Positions 57,161 to 64,000 of a DNA stretch of 64,000 nucleotides are shown here, piece by piece. The DNA comes from Kangiella profundi (GTDB taxonomy: Bacteria; Pseudomonadota; Gammaproteobacteria; Enterobacterales; Kangiellaceae). The stretch's first letter is position 1. Each line of letters starts with the position of its first letter. The notes under the pieces were generated by a model. The model made no database searches. It worked only from the letters and a program-made list of their open reading frames with translations, and had not been told where the DNA came from. The stretch is taken from positions 930,001 through 994,000 of the forward strand of contig NZ_CP025120.1 in the NCBI RefSeq assembly GCF_002838765.1. The letters run 5' to 3'. The translations under genes and the position numbers were made by a program.

Positions 57161-57954
57161 TCGATTAAAAGTTGCATCGCTGGGTTCAGGGAGCAAAGGC
57201 AATGCAACACTAGTTTCCAATGGTGAAGTTACAGTCATGGTTGACTGTGGCTTCACCGTCAAAGAAGTTCTGAAACGATTACCTCGTATAAACCTTAAGC
57301 CTGAGCAAATCGATGGGATTCTGGTGACACACGAGCATCAGGATCATATTAGTGGAGTGGGGGCTTTAAGCCGAAAGTTCTCAATACCTGTTTGGGCAAC
57401 ACGAGGAAGTCTGCTATCAGGCAAGTGCGGTAACTTACCTGAATATAATGTAATTGAAGGCTTCAGCCCCTTTTCAATAGGTAGCTTAGATATCACGCCG
57501 CTATCTGTTCCTCATGATGCGCGTGAACCCTGCCAATTTCTTTTTACTCAAGATGAATTGTCCCTCGCCATTCTTACTGACCTCGGATGCTTTACCCCCA
57601 GAATTGTAGAGCAACTAAAGCCCTGCCATGGAATATTGCTCGAATGTAATCATGATGAAGAGATGCTATGGAATGGCCCTTACCCTGAGCGTCTGAAGCA
57701 GCGCGTAGCAGGAAGAATGGCATATGAGCAACCGACAGGCTATAGAGTTACTGAAACAGATGGACCTCGATGCCTTACAGCTTGTTATCGCTACACATCT
57801 GAGCGAGCAGAACAATTGCCCTAAACTGGTAGGAGATTTACTGGCAGAAACTCTGGGTTGGCCGGTTGAACAGATTAGAATCGCTGAGCAGGATATGGGG
57901 TTTGAATGGCATGAACTTGTGCTGGAGTCAAACAGGCTTGTCGAATCGGCTTAG
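57147..57954 (+). pseudogene. MBL-fold hydrolase (YycJ/WalJ-like) broken by a frameshift
   Basis: The N-terminal part is a metallo-beta-lactamase-fold exonuclease-like protein: KVASLGSGSKGNATLV, THEHQDHISGV, SVPHDAREPC and LTDLGCFTPR. At 57720 the frame is lost. The family continues with a Gly-His-x-Ser-Asn motif, and exactly this (His codon 57721-57723, then MSNRQAIELL) is found in the +1 frame, running to the stop at 57954. Two bases are missing from the Gly codon. The true frame otherwise ends in an unrelated tail at 57824. This may be a real mutation, a phase-variable site or a sequence error. GTG 57147 is the likely start. Confidence 0.75.
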
Positions 57955-57975
57955 GCAATTTTTCTTTACAACCTG

Positions 57976-59346
57976 CTAACTTAACGCTTCGTTATTCTGA
58001 TCTTCCTGAGAGGATTCTTCGTTACTATCCAGCTGTTTTAAGGGCATGCTTATAGTGAAGAGTGCGCCATTGAGCATACGACTATCTTCTGCCCAAATTT
58101 TGCCATGGTGACGAGTGATAATACCCTTTGCGATTGCTAGTCCAAGGCCTGCGCCTCCAGAGTCTCGGTTTCTACTAAAGTCCAAACGAGTGAATGGTTC
58201 AAAGATTCTCTCTCGTTTTCCGGGTGGGATACCTGGACCATCATCTTCGACCTGAATATCCAGAGTGTCGTTGTATTCGGTCAGATTGATTTGTACGGTA
58301 GAAATTGAGAATCGAGCTGCATTTCTAACTAAGTTGATAAGAGCGCGTTCAATCAGGTTCTTATCCGCATACAGAGTGCTGCCTTGATTCGGCTGACTGT
58401 AAATAACGAACTGCTTGTTGTTATGGATAGTTTTAACTTTTTCGCAAACATCCTGAGCCAACTCTTTGATGTTGAACTCTGAAAGCTGTAAAGGATGCTG
58501 GCCATGCTTTAGCCTTGAATAGCCTAAGACTTCCCTGACTAATGCATCAAGTTCGTCCAGAGCATCATGCATGTCATCTGTTAGTTTTTCGCGGCGAGTG
58601 TCTGATGTTTTGTCATTAAACAGGTCAAGAGCAAAACTGAGGCGAGCCATAGGGCCTCTAAATTCGTGAGCAACAGCATGCATCAGATCTCGCTGATTAT
58701 AGAGACTTTGCTGATGCTCTTTACGAAGGTCATTGATATGTTCAACCAGTTTAGGAATATTAGTTGCAAGATCCTGAACCGCATATTCTTTCCTGTCTAG
58801 AGCCAGTCCATCGAATTGCACCTTATCCAGAGCGAAACTAGCAGGGCGAAGGTTTCTCTGGTTTATGTAATAGAGTCCATACAGGAAGCCACCATTTAGC
58901 ATCAGTAATACAGAAGCATAGACAATCCAATCGGTTACTGAAACATAAAAATAAGGAGCATCATAAGGGCCGAGAACTAAAACCGATTCATTATCATTAA
59001 GGATGACTAATCCAATTGGACCTTCTTTCCCTTGCATATAAACCAGGTATCGATTTTGCTTCAGCTCATCCTTAATGTTTTGATCGAGGGTTAATTCAGA
59101 TAGCTTTTCGGTTGTTATCTTGGTTTCTAGTTCATACTCTGCGCGAGCTATCGTTTGAGGAGAGTGGTTATAGTCAAGTATGGATAACCTAAAGTTTAAT
59201 TCGCGAGCGTCAGACGTTATGCTGTCGCGAACTTCTTTTTCACCAATATCATATATCCAGGGGAAATAGACATAATAAATGAAAGTGCCACCCAGAATGT
59301 TGGCAACGACAATAATTAACAGCGGGGCTAACAGCTTTTTTATCAT
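57976..59346 (-). CDS. Sensor histidine kinase (RstB-like)
   Basis: This 456-aa kinase has two membrane segments (about 5-27 and 142-164) enclosing a 115-residue periplasmic sensor, a HAMP-like linker, the phospho-acceptor box in HAVAHEFRGPMARL (His about 226), and the ATPase boxes NLVRNAARFS, VEDDGPGIPPG and GGAGLGLAIAKG. The layout resembles RstB. It overlaps the response regulator by 4 nt (ATGA), so the two form one unit. The signal is unknown. Confidence 0.92.
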   Translation of the reverse strand: MIKKLLAPLLIIVVANILGGTFIYYVYFPWIYDIGEKEVRDSITSDARELNFRLSILDYNHSPQTIARAEYELETKITTEKLSELTLDQNIKDELKQNRYLVYMQGKEGPIGLVILNDNESVLVLGPYDAPYFYVSVTDWIVYASVLLMLNGGFLYGLYYINQRNLRPASFALDKVQFDGLALDRKEYAVQDLATNIPKLVEHINDLRKEHQQSLYNQRDLMHAVAHEFRGPMARLSFALDLFNDKTSDTRREKLTDDMHDALDELDALVREVLGYSRLKHGQHPLQLSEFNIKELAQDVCEKVKTIHNNKQFVIYSQPNQGSTLYADKNLIERALINLVRNAARFSISTVQINLTEYNDTLDIQVEDDGPGIPPGKRERIFEPFTRLDFSRNRDSGGAGLGLAIAKGIITRHHGKIWAEDSRMLNGALFTISMPLKQLDSNEESSQEDQNNEALS

Positions 59347-60032
59347 TTAGTTAATAAGTAGCCTTCACCACGTATTGTTTTGATAATGTAGGGCAACTTA
59401 GGGTCATCACCTAGCTTCTTACGTAGTCGAGAAATACGTAAGTCGATACTCCTGTCAGTGCCATCATATTCAAGACGGAAGGTTTTTCTATGCAGTTCTT
59501 CGCGACTTACGACCTCGCCAGAACGCTCGGCGAGTAACCAGAGCAAGTTATACTCCGCGGTGGTTAAATGAACAACTTGACCGTCGGAAATGACCGTGCG
59601 GTTTTGTGGATTAATTTTAACTTTACCAGCATGAATAAATTCAGTGCCTGACTCCAAGGTTTCCGAAACTTCCACACGTCTTAGTAGGGCACGCAGGTGA
59701 GCGAGTAGTACTCTTGATTTAACTGGTTTGGAAAGATAGTCATCAGCGCCTGTTTCTAGCCCTGCGACTTCGTCGATATCATCGCTCATAGAGGTCAGCA
59801 TCAGGATCGGGCCACTGTAATGTGGCCGCACAGTACGACAAACAGTCAAACCGTCTGCACCCGGAAGCATAACATCAAGGATTACAGCTCTTGGCTGCTG
59901 TTCAATGATCAGATCTATAGCTTTCGTGCCGTTAGCTTCAATTTGCACTTGATAGTCATTGCTTTCAAGGAATTCTGCTACCAGCGAAGCTAGTTTGTCA
60001 TCATCTTCTACAAGTAATATAGTTTGCGACAT
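59343..60032 (-). CDS. OmpR/PhoB-family response regulator (RstA-like)
   Basis: The 229-aa regulator has a receiver domain (ILLVEDDDKLASLVAEFL, phospho-Asp in AVILDVMLPGADG, KPVKSRVLLAHL) and a winged-helix DNA-binding domain (VHLTTAEYNLLWLLAERSGEVVSREELH, RSIDLRISRLRKKLGDDP). The ATG at 60032 gives MSQTILLVEDDD; an upstream start at 60059 is less likely. It pairs with the overlapping kinase gene. Targets cannot be read from the sequence. Confidence 0.95.
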   Translation of the reverse strand: MSQTILLVEDDDKLASLVAEFLESNDYQVQIEANGTKAIDLIIEQQPRAVILDVMLPGADGLTVCRTVRPHYSGPILMLTSMSDDIDEVAGLETGADDYLSKPVKSRVLLAHLRALLRRVEVSETLESGTEFIHAGKVKINPQNRTVISDGQVVHLTTAEYNLLWLLAERSGEVVSREELHRKTFRLEYDGTDRSIDLRISRLRKKLGDDPKLPYIIKTIRGEGYLLTK

Positions 60033-60388
60033 TATTTTATAGTTTTGTTTAGAGTACACCCAATAAAAGTAGGCATTAAATTGCCTGAAATAGCCTGTCA
60101 GGTCAATGCCTTGGCTTAAATATCTAAAGTATTTTTAGATTTTTTCGGTCTGATAATAGCACAAAATTGCGATAAGTGTGCTATCGCATAATAAATGATC
60201 ATATTTTTCAATAAGTTAAACCTTAAACTATATGATGAAATATTGCCCAACCGGTTGACTAAAGGCTTGTTATTGTCATACTTGCATTTAACTGCTAATC
60301 TCTTACAGTATGAACTGTGTCATAAAATTTAACATTCTTGGCACTTAAGTTTTCTTAATATCTTTTCACGCATTACGGCTGTAAACAT
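60033..60388. other. Intergenic region between the two-component system and the TonB-like gene
   Basis: An AT-rich 356-nt divergent region. It holds a weak AT-rich hairpin, ATCTAAA/TTTAGAT (60122-60140), followed by T residues, and a possible promoter (60255-60282). I find no gene in it. Confidence 0.6.
60255..60282 (+). promoter_or_regulatory. Possible promoter of the TonB-like gene
   Basis: TTGACT (60255-60260), a 16-nt spacer and CATACT (60277-60282). The 5' UTR would be about 100 nt. Confidence 0.35.
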
Positions 60389-61621
60389 ATGAAAAAAGTA
60401 GCATTATTCTTATCTTCGTTATTATTGGTTGCGTTATCGGGAGTCGCTGGTTTGGCTAAAGCTGCTGAACAGGTGAATGTGCAAGGTTCTAATCTGCAAT
60501 TGAATGGTCTTGCTGTACACAGCGAGCTACGTCAAGAGTGGTTCCTTAATGCTTTGTACTTAAGTAATAAATCAGATGACCCAGCTGAAATCTTGAATTC
60601 TCCGATGATCAAGAGAATGCAGATCAAGGTTTTGGCAGATCAGTTGCCCGGCCGCCGTCTAAAGCGCTTCTGGATCGAAAGAATTAAGAATAATAACGAG
60701 GCTGCTGTGGTTCTGGAAAATGCAAAAGGTGTTCGAGAATTGGCAGATAGCCTTGGTCAGGATCTCGCTGCGGGTGACACTATTAATATTGACTATGTGC
60801 CAGGTCAGGGTACTGTCATTCAAATTAACGGTGCTACTGTGAATACAGTTGATGAAGCCATTTTCCCGTTGATGTTAAATACCTGGGTTGGTGAAAGACC
60901 ACCATCTTCAGAATTCAAAGACGCTATTTTGGGTAATCAATCAGCTGTAGGTTATTCAGATCTTTTGGCCAAGTACACAACAATTAACCCTGCACCGTCA
61001 CGTGTTTCATTATTTGATAATGCAGCGCAGGCGGCTAAAGAAGAAGAGGAGCGTAAAGCTCGTGAAGCGGAAGAGCGTCGTCTTGAGCAAGAGCGTCAAG
61101 CTGAAGAACAGCGACGCGCAGAAGAAGAAAGACAACGTCAGGCTGAATTAGCAGCGCAGCGCGAACAGCAACAGGCAGCTCAACAGGCTCAGCAGCAGGA
61201 AGAGAAAAAACCAGAGCCTGAGCCTGAGATTAAGCAGCCGGTAGTTGAAGAAGTACCAGCCGGTCCAACCGAAGAAGAGCTGGCAGCGATGAGAGCAAGT
61301 TATAACTCTGCAATTCGTGCACATTATGTTCCATTCTTTGAGTATCCGGTACAGGAGATTATGCGTCGTCATGGTAAGTCAGCGCTATTGAATCCGCGTA
61401 AAGGCCGTACCCATGGTGAAGTAACCATTCAGCTGGAAGTCGATCGTGACGGTGAGCTGGTAGGTGGTAGCCTGGTAAGCAGCTCTGGTGAGAAAATTCT
61501 TGATGATGCAGTAATGAGCGCACTATTTGATGCGGTTCCTTACCCTGCAATGCCAGAAGAGTTGCCAGAAGAAACGTTTAACACGACATTGCCTATTTCA
61601 ATTCCAGCGCCACAAATGTAG
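60389..61621 (+). CDS. Exported protein with chalcone-isomerase-like and TonB C-terminal domains
   Basis: The 410-aa precursor has a signal peptide (to about residue 25). Residues about 30-195 resemble the bacterial chalcone-isomerase-like domain: LNGLAVHSELRQEWFLNALYLS, a GD-x-I-x-I-x-Y-x-P-G-x-G-T stretch (GDTINIDYVPGQGT) and LNTWVGERPPSSEFKDAILG. Residues 213-272 are a highly charged Glu/Arg/Gln-rich helix, then a Pro-Glu linker (PEPEPEIKQP). The end (about 304-405) is a TonB-type energy-transducer domain (HGEVTIQLEVDRDGELVGGSLVSSSGEKILDDAVMSAL). There is no N-terminal membrane anchor like that of TonB, so coupling to ExbBD is uncertain. Confidence 0.75.
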   Translation: MKKVALFLSSLLLVALSGVAGLAKAAEQVNVQGSNLQLNGLAVHSELRQEWFLNALYLSNKSDDPAEILNSPMIKRMQIKVLADQLPGRRLKRFWIERIKNNNEAAVVLENAKGVRELADSLGQDLAAGDTINIDYVPGQGTVIQINGATVNTVDEAIFPLMLNTWVGERPPSSEFKDAILGNQSAVGYSDLLAKYTTINPAPSRVSLFDNAAQAAKEEEERKAREAEERRLEQERQAEEQRRAEEERQRQAELAAQREQQQAAQQAQQQEEKKPEPEPEIKQPVVEEVPAGPTEEELAAMRASYNSAIRAHYVPFFEYPVQEIMRRHGKSALLNPRKGRTHGEVTIQLEVDRDGELVGGSLVSSSGEKILDDAVMSALFDAVPYPAMPEELPEETFNTTLPISIPAPQM

Positions 61622-61640
61622 AATCATCTACACTTTAGTG

Positions 61641-61663
61641 AAAGGGGCCTTTATGGCCCCTTT
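61641..61663 (+). terminator. Intrinsic terminator after the TonB-like gene
   Basis: AAAGGGGCC/GGCCCCTTT hairpin with a short T-run. Confidence 0.75.
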
Positions 61664-61805
61664 CTATTATATTGACTATGATATGTGAATCTGACCGGTT
61701 CAAGTATTGGTTGAGCCCTTTGAGCTTACTTTAGATGAAACTGGACAATATGGCACCTCAACTTGCTTATCTGTCCTTTCATTAAACAATTAAGGTAAAA
61801 ATATA

Positions 61806-62933
61806 ATGAATATCAATTGCTTATTTGATAGTGGTAATATTGAGGTAATTGAGGCCAGTGATAACAATGCGGTTAAACTGGCTATCAGAAATGACTCTAA
61901 CTCCGAATTTAAACAGTGGTTCCACTTCCGGTTACACGGTGAAATTGGCAAAACATATAACTTCGAAATAACGAACGCCAAAGATTGCTCTTATGTAGAT
62001 GGCTGGAATGATTATCAGGTTGCAGCTTCCTATGATGGGGAATTCTGGTTTAGAGTTCACACCAAGTTTGATGCAGATAAACGACTTACATTCTCCCATC
62101 AGCTGGAACACTCCACGATTTTCTTTGCCTATTTCGAGCCTTATTCTTATCAGCGTCATTTGAGCCTGATTCATCAGGCGCAACACTCAGAGCTTTGTCA
62201 GCATCAGGTGTTAGGGCAAACTGTTGATGGGCATGATATTGATTTGCTGGTCATTGGTGATGAAAGTCGTGAGCGTAAAATTTGGGTAACCGCACGACAA
62301 CACCCAGGCGAAACCATGGCGGAATGGTGTGCTGAAGGCCTTATTGAGCGCTTGCTTAATGAGGATGATGCCTTAGCACAAAGTCTTTTGCAGCAAGCGG
62401 TTTTTTATATCGTTCCTAATATGAATATTGACGGTAGTATCCGCGGAAACTTACGTTCGAATGCTGCTGGCGCCAACTTAAATCGTGAGTGGCAAAATCC
62501 TAGTCTTGAGAAAAGCCCAGAAGTTTATCATGTGCGTAATAAAATGAAGTCTACCGGGGTAGATGCATTTCTTGACCTGCATGGCGATGAAGGGTTGCCC
62601 TATGTCTTTGTAGCCGCTTGTGAAGGTATCCCAAGTTACGATGATCGAATTAAGCAGCTTGAAGAAGAGTTCAGCTCAATTCTTAAGTCGGTAAATCCAG
62701 ACTTCCAGACTGAGTATGGTTACGATAAAGATGAGCCTGGCAAAGCAAATTTAACAGTGGCAAATGCCTGGGTTGGCGAAGAGTTTAAGTGTTTATCACT
62801 AACGCTTGAAATGCCATTTAAAGATAATGCCAATTTGCCTGATAAGCAAACTGGCTGGTCAGGAGATCGTAGTTATTTATTAGGCCAAACTTTACTCAAT
62901 CCACTCTATCAATTAGTTAAAAAATTAAGGTAG
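61806..62933 (+). CDS. M14-family cytosolic-type metallocarboxypeptidase
   Basis: This 375-aa protein has no signal peptide. An N-terminal beta-rich domain (about 1-125) is followed by an M14 carboxypeptidase domain with the zinc pair in TARQHPGETMAEW, the substrate-binding NLNREW, the third zinc ligand in DLHGDEGLP, and the Glu base in LSLTLEMPF. It belongs with the CCP/Nna1-like group, which in bacteria have unknown substrates, perhaps C-terminal residues of peptides or murein. It is followed after 4 nt by the saccharopine-dehydrogenase-like gene. Confidence 0.92.
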   Translation: MNINCLFDSGNIEVIEASDNNAVKLAIRNDSNSEFKQWFHFRLHGEIGKTYNFEITNAKDCSYVDGWNDYQVAASYDGEFWFRVHTKFDADKRLTFSHQLEHSTIFFAYFEPYSYQRHLSLIHQAQHSELCQHQVLGQTVDGHDIDLLVIGDESRERKIWVTARQHPGETMAEWCAEGLIERLLNEDDALAQSLLQQAVFYIVPNMNIDGSIRGNLRSNAAGANLNREWQNPSLEKSPEVYHVRNKMKSTGVDAFLDLHGDEGLPYVFVAACEGIPSYDDRIKQLEEEFSSILKSVNPDFQTEYGYDKDEPGKANLTVANAWVGEEFKCLSLTLEMPFKDNANLPDKQTGWSGDRSYLLGQTLLNPLYQLVKKLR

Positions 62934-62937
62934 TAGC

Positions 62938-64000
62938 ATGGCAAAGTTTTTAGTTTTCGGCGCTGGTTTTGTTGCCGAACCTTTAGTTGAATATTTATTA
63001 CGTCGCTCAGATAACAGGGTGACGGTTGTCAGTCATATTCTCGAAGAGGCTCAAGCTCTTGCGAATAAATTTTCCGGTGTAGAAGCTGTTCAGGCAGACG
63101 TCACTGATCAGGCGCAAATTGAACTATTGATGTCTGACTATGACATGGTGGTCAGTTTAGTGCCAGCTACGCTACATCCTGTAATAGCAAAAGCAGCCAT
63201 TGCCCAGAAAAAGAATATGGTCACGGCCAGTTATGAATCACCAGCCATGAGAGAGCTAAAGCAACAGGCTGTTGATGCAGGTGTTACTATTTTAAATGAA
63301 ATTGGCCTCGATCCCGGAATTGATCACTTGAGTGCGATGAAGATTATCGACCAGGCACATGCTAACAATGAAAAAGTTATCAGCTTTGTTTCCTGGTGTG
63401 GCGGTCTTCCATCACCACAGGATAATGATAATCCGTTAGGCTATAAATTTTCATGGGCTCCGAAAGGCGTTTTATTAGCACTTCTTAATGATGCGTTATT
63501 CTTACATAACGGCAAAGTTGAAAGAGTGGTTGCTAAAGAGCTTCTTAAGTGGGCAAAACCATTGCAGGCAAACGATCTAGATCTTGAAGGCTATCCTAAT
63601 CGCGACTCTACAGGTTATCAGGAAATTTACGGTATTCCTGAAGCTCAAAATATTATTCGAGGCACTTTCCGCTATTCTGGATTTTGTGAAATTATTCAGG
63701 CCGCCAAGGATTTGAATTTGCTGGACTCAGAGTCAGGTGTTGCTATGCAGGATTCTGCCTGGAGCGACTATGTTTGCAGACTAAATGATGTAAGCAGTTT
63801 AGATGAACTGAAAGATCAGTTTTCTGAATCTGCATGGGATGGACTCGAATGGCTTGGTTGTTTTTCAGAACAGAGCGTGGGAAAACATGTCGGTCCTATC
63901 GATGCATTCTGTAGTCTATTAGTTAAGAAGTTAGGCTACAGTCAAGGTCAGGTCGATATGGTGTTATTGCAACACAAGTTTGAAATCGAGAAAACTGACG
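62938..64000 (+). CDS. Saccharopine-dehydrogenase/reductase-like protein (3' end cut by window)
   Basis: The frame opens at ATG 62938 with MAKFLVFGAGFVAEPLVEYL, a Rossmann dinucleotide fold, and stays open to the window end (354 codons seen). Later stretches are VSLVPATLHPVIAKAAI, NEIGLDPGIDHLSAMKIID, SWCGGLPSPQDNDNPLGYKF and SWAPKGVLLALLND, all typical of the Lys9-type saccharopine reductase group. That group joins or splits glutamate and aminoadipate semialdehyde in lysine metabolism. The close spacing with the M14 gene suggests one operon. The last part of the enzyme is outside the window. Confidence 0.9.
   Translation, partial: MAKFLVFGAGFVAEPLVEYLLRRSDNRVTVVSHILEEAQALANKFSGVEAVQADVTDQAQIELLMSDYDMVVSLVPATLHPVIAKAAIAQKKNMVTASYESPAMRELKQQAVDAGVTILNEIGLDPGIDHLSAMKIIDQAHANNEKVISFVSWCGGLPSPQDNDNPLGYKFSWAPKGVLLALLNDALFLHNGKVERVVAKELLKWAKPLQANDLDLEGYPNRDSTGYQEIYGIPEAQNIIRGTFRYSGFCEIIQAAKDLNLLDSESGVAMQDSAWSDYVCRLNDVSSLDELKDQFSESAWDGLEWLGCFSEQSVGKHVGPIDAFCSLLVKKLGYSQGQVDMVLLQHKFEIEKTD

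Noticed and set aside
57724..57954. Separate small gene starting MSNRQAIELL
   Set aside because: The residues continue the MBL family sequence after its Gly-His-x-Ser-Asn motif, so it is the second half of a frameshifted gene and not an independent gene.
60122..60145. Intrinsic terminator in the intergenic region before the TonB-like gene
   Set aside because: The stem is only A/T pairs apart from one C:G and would be very weak; no gene reads into it on the plus strand.

Overview
This window reads as ordinary chromosomal DNA of a gammaproteobacterium. Four conserved blocks support this: ribF-ileS-lspA-fkpB-ispH, rplU-rpmA-obgE divergent from ispB, perM divergent from bepA, and dapA-bamC. The moderate GC content and the mix of genes would suit a marine, Kangiella-like lineage, but that placement is inference only. 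I see no rRNA, tRNA, CRISPR array, prophage or insertion sequence.

Layout. 1-4.2 kb: signalling and envelope genes (class III cyclase cut by the window edge, TolB-like propeller, CHASE-GGDEF-EAL protein). 4.2-9.6 kb: pckA, ispB, rplU, rpmA, obgE. 9.6-15.9 kb: DsrE-like protein, DUF1329 protein, MarR regulator, rpsT, murJ and two small envelope proteins. 16-21.9 kb: ribF-ileS-lspA-fkpB-ispH. 21.9-33.7 kb: two complete, consecutive type IV pilus minor-pilin/PilY1 clusters (A: pilV-pilW-pilX-pilY1-fimT-pilE; B: fimT-pilV-pilW-pilX-pilY1). 33.8-34.5 kb: an orphan ParA-type ATPase. 34.5-45.5 kb: an aromatic biosynthesis superoperon, DAHP synthase-trpE-trpG-trpD-trpCF-trpB-trpA-yfcL-aroA-aroC. 45.5-55 kb: DUF2069-wrbA-arsC, YihY, an uncharacterised 525-aa protein, a TlpA-like lipoprotein, bepA/perM, PIN-PhoH and PrxQ. 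55-64 kb: dapA-bamC, a frameshifted metallo-beta-lactamase gene, a two-component system, a TonB-like protein with a chalcone-isomerase-like N-terminus, an M14 carboxypeptidase and the start of a saccharopine-dehydrogenase-like gene.

The most striking item is the leader of the trp superoperon. It carries two tandem short reading frames, each with three consecutive Trp codons (MNMNIAQNIWWWHVT and MTIPAKIKSFLTTNWWWFD). Each is followed by an intrinsic terminator whose 5' arm is perfectly complementary (6 bp) to a G-rich segment placed immediately after the leader stop codon. This is the layout of two ribosome-stalling attenuators in series. They control not only trp genes but also the first (DAHP synthase) and last two (EPSP synthase, chorismate synthase) steps of chorismate supply.

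Other items worth attention: L21 with a C-terminal helix-hairpin-helix-like domain, the TonB/chalcone-isomerase-like fusion, an EPSP synthase with Tyr in place of a substrate-binding Ser, the duplicated PilY1 clusters with one degenerate MIDAS, Ala at the prepilin -1 site in four of nine pilins, and the frameshift in the MBL gene.
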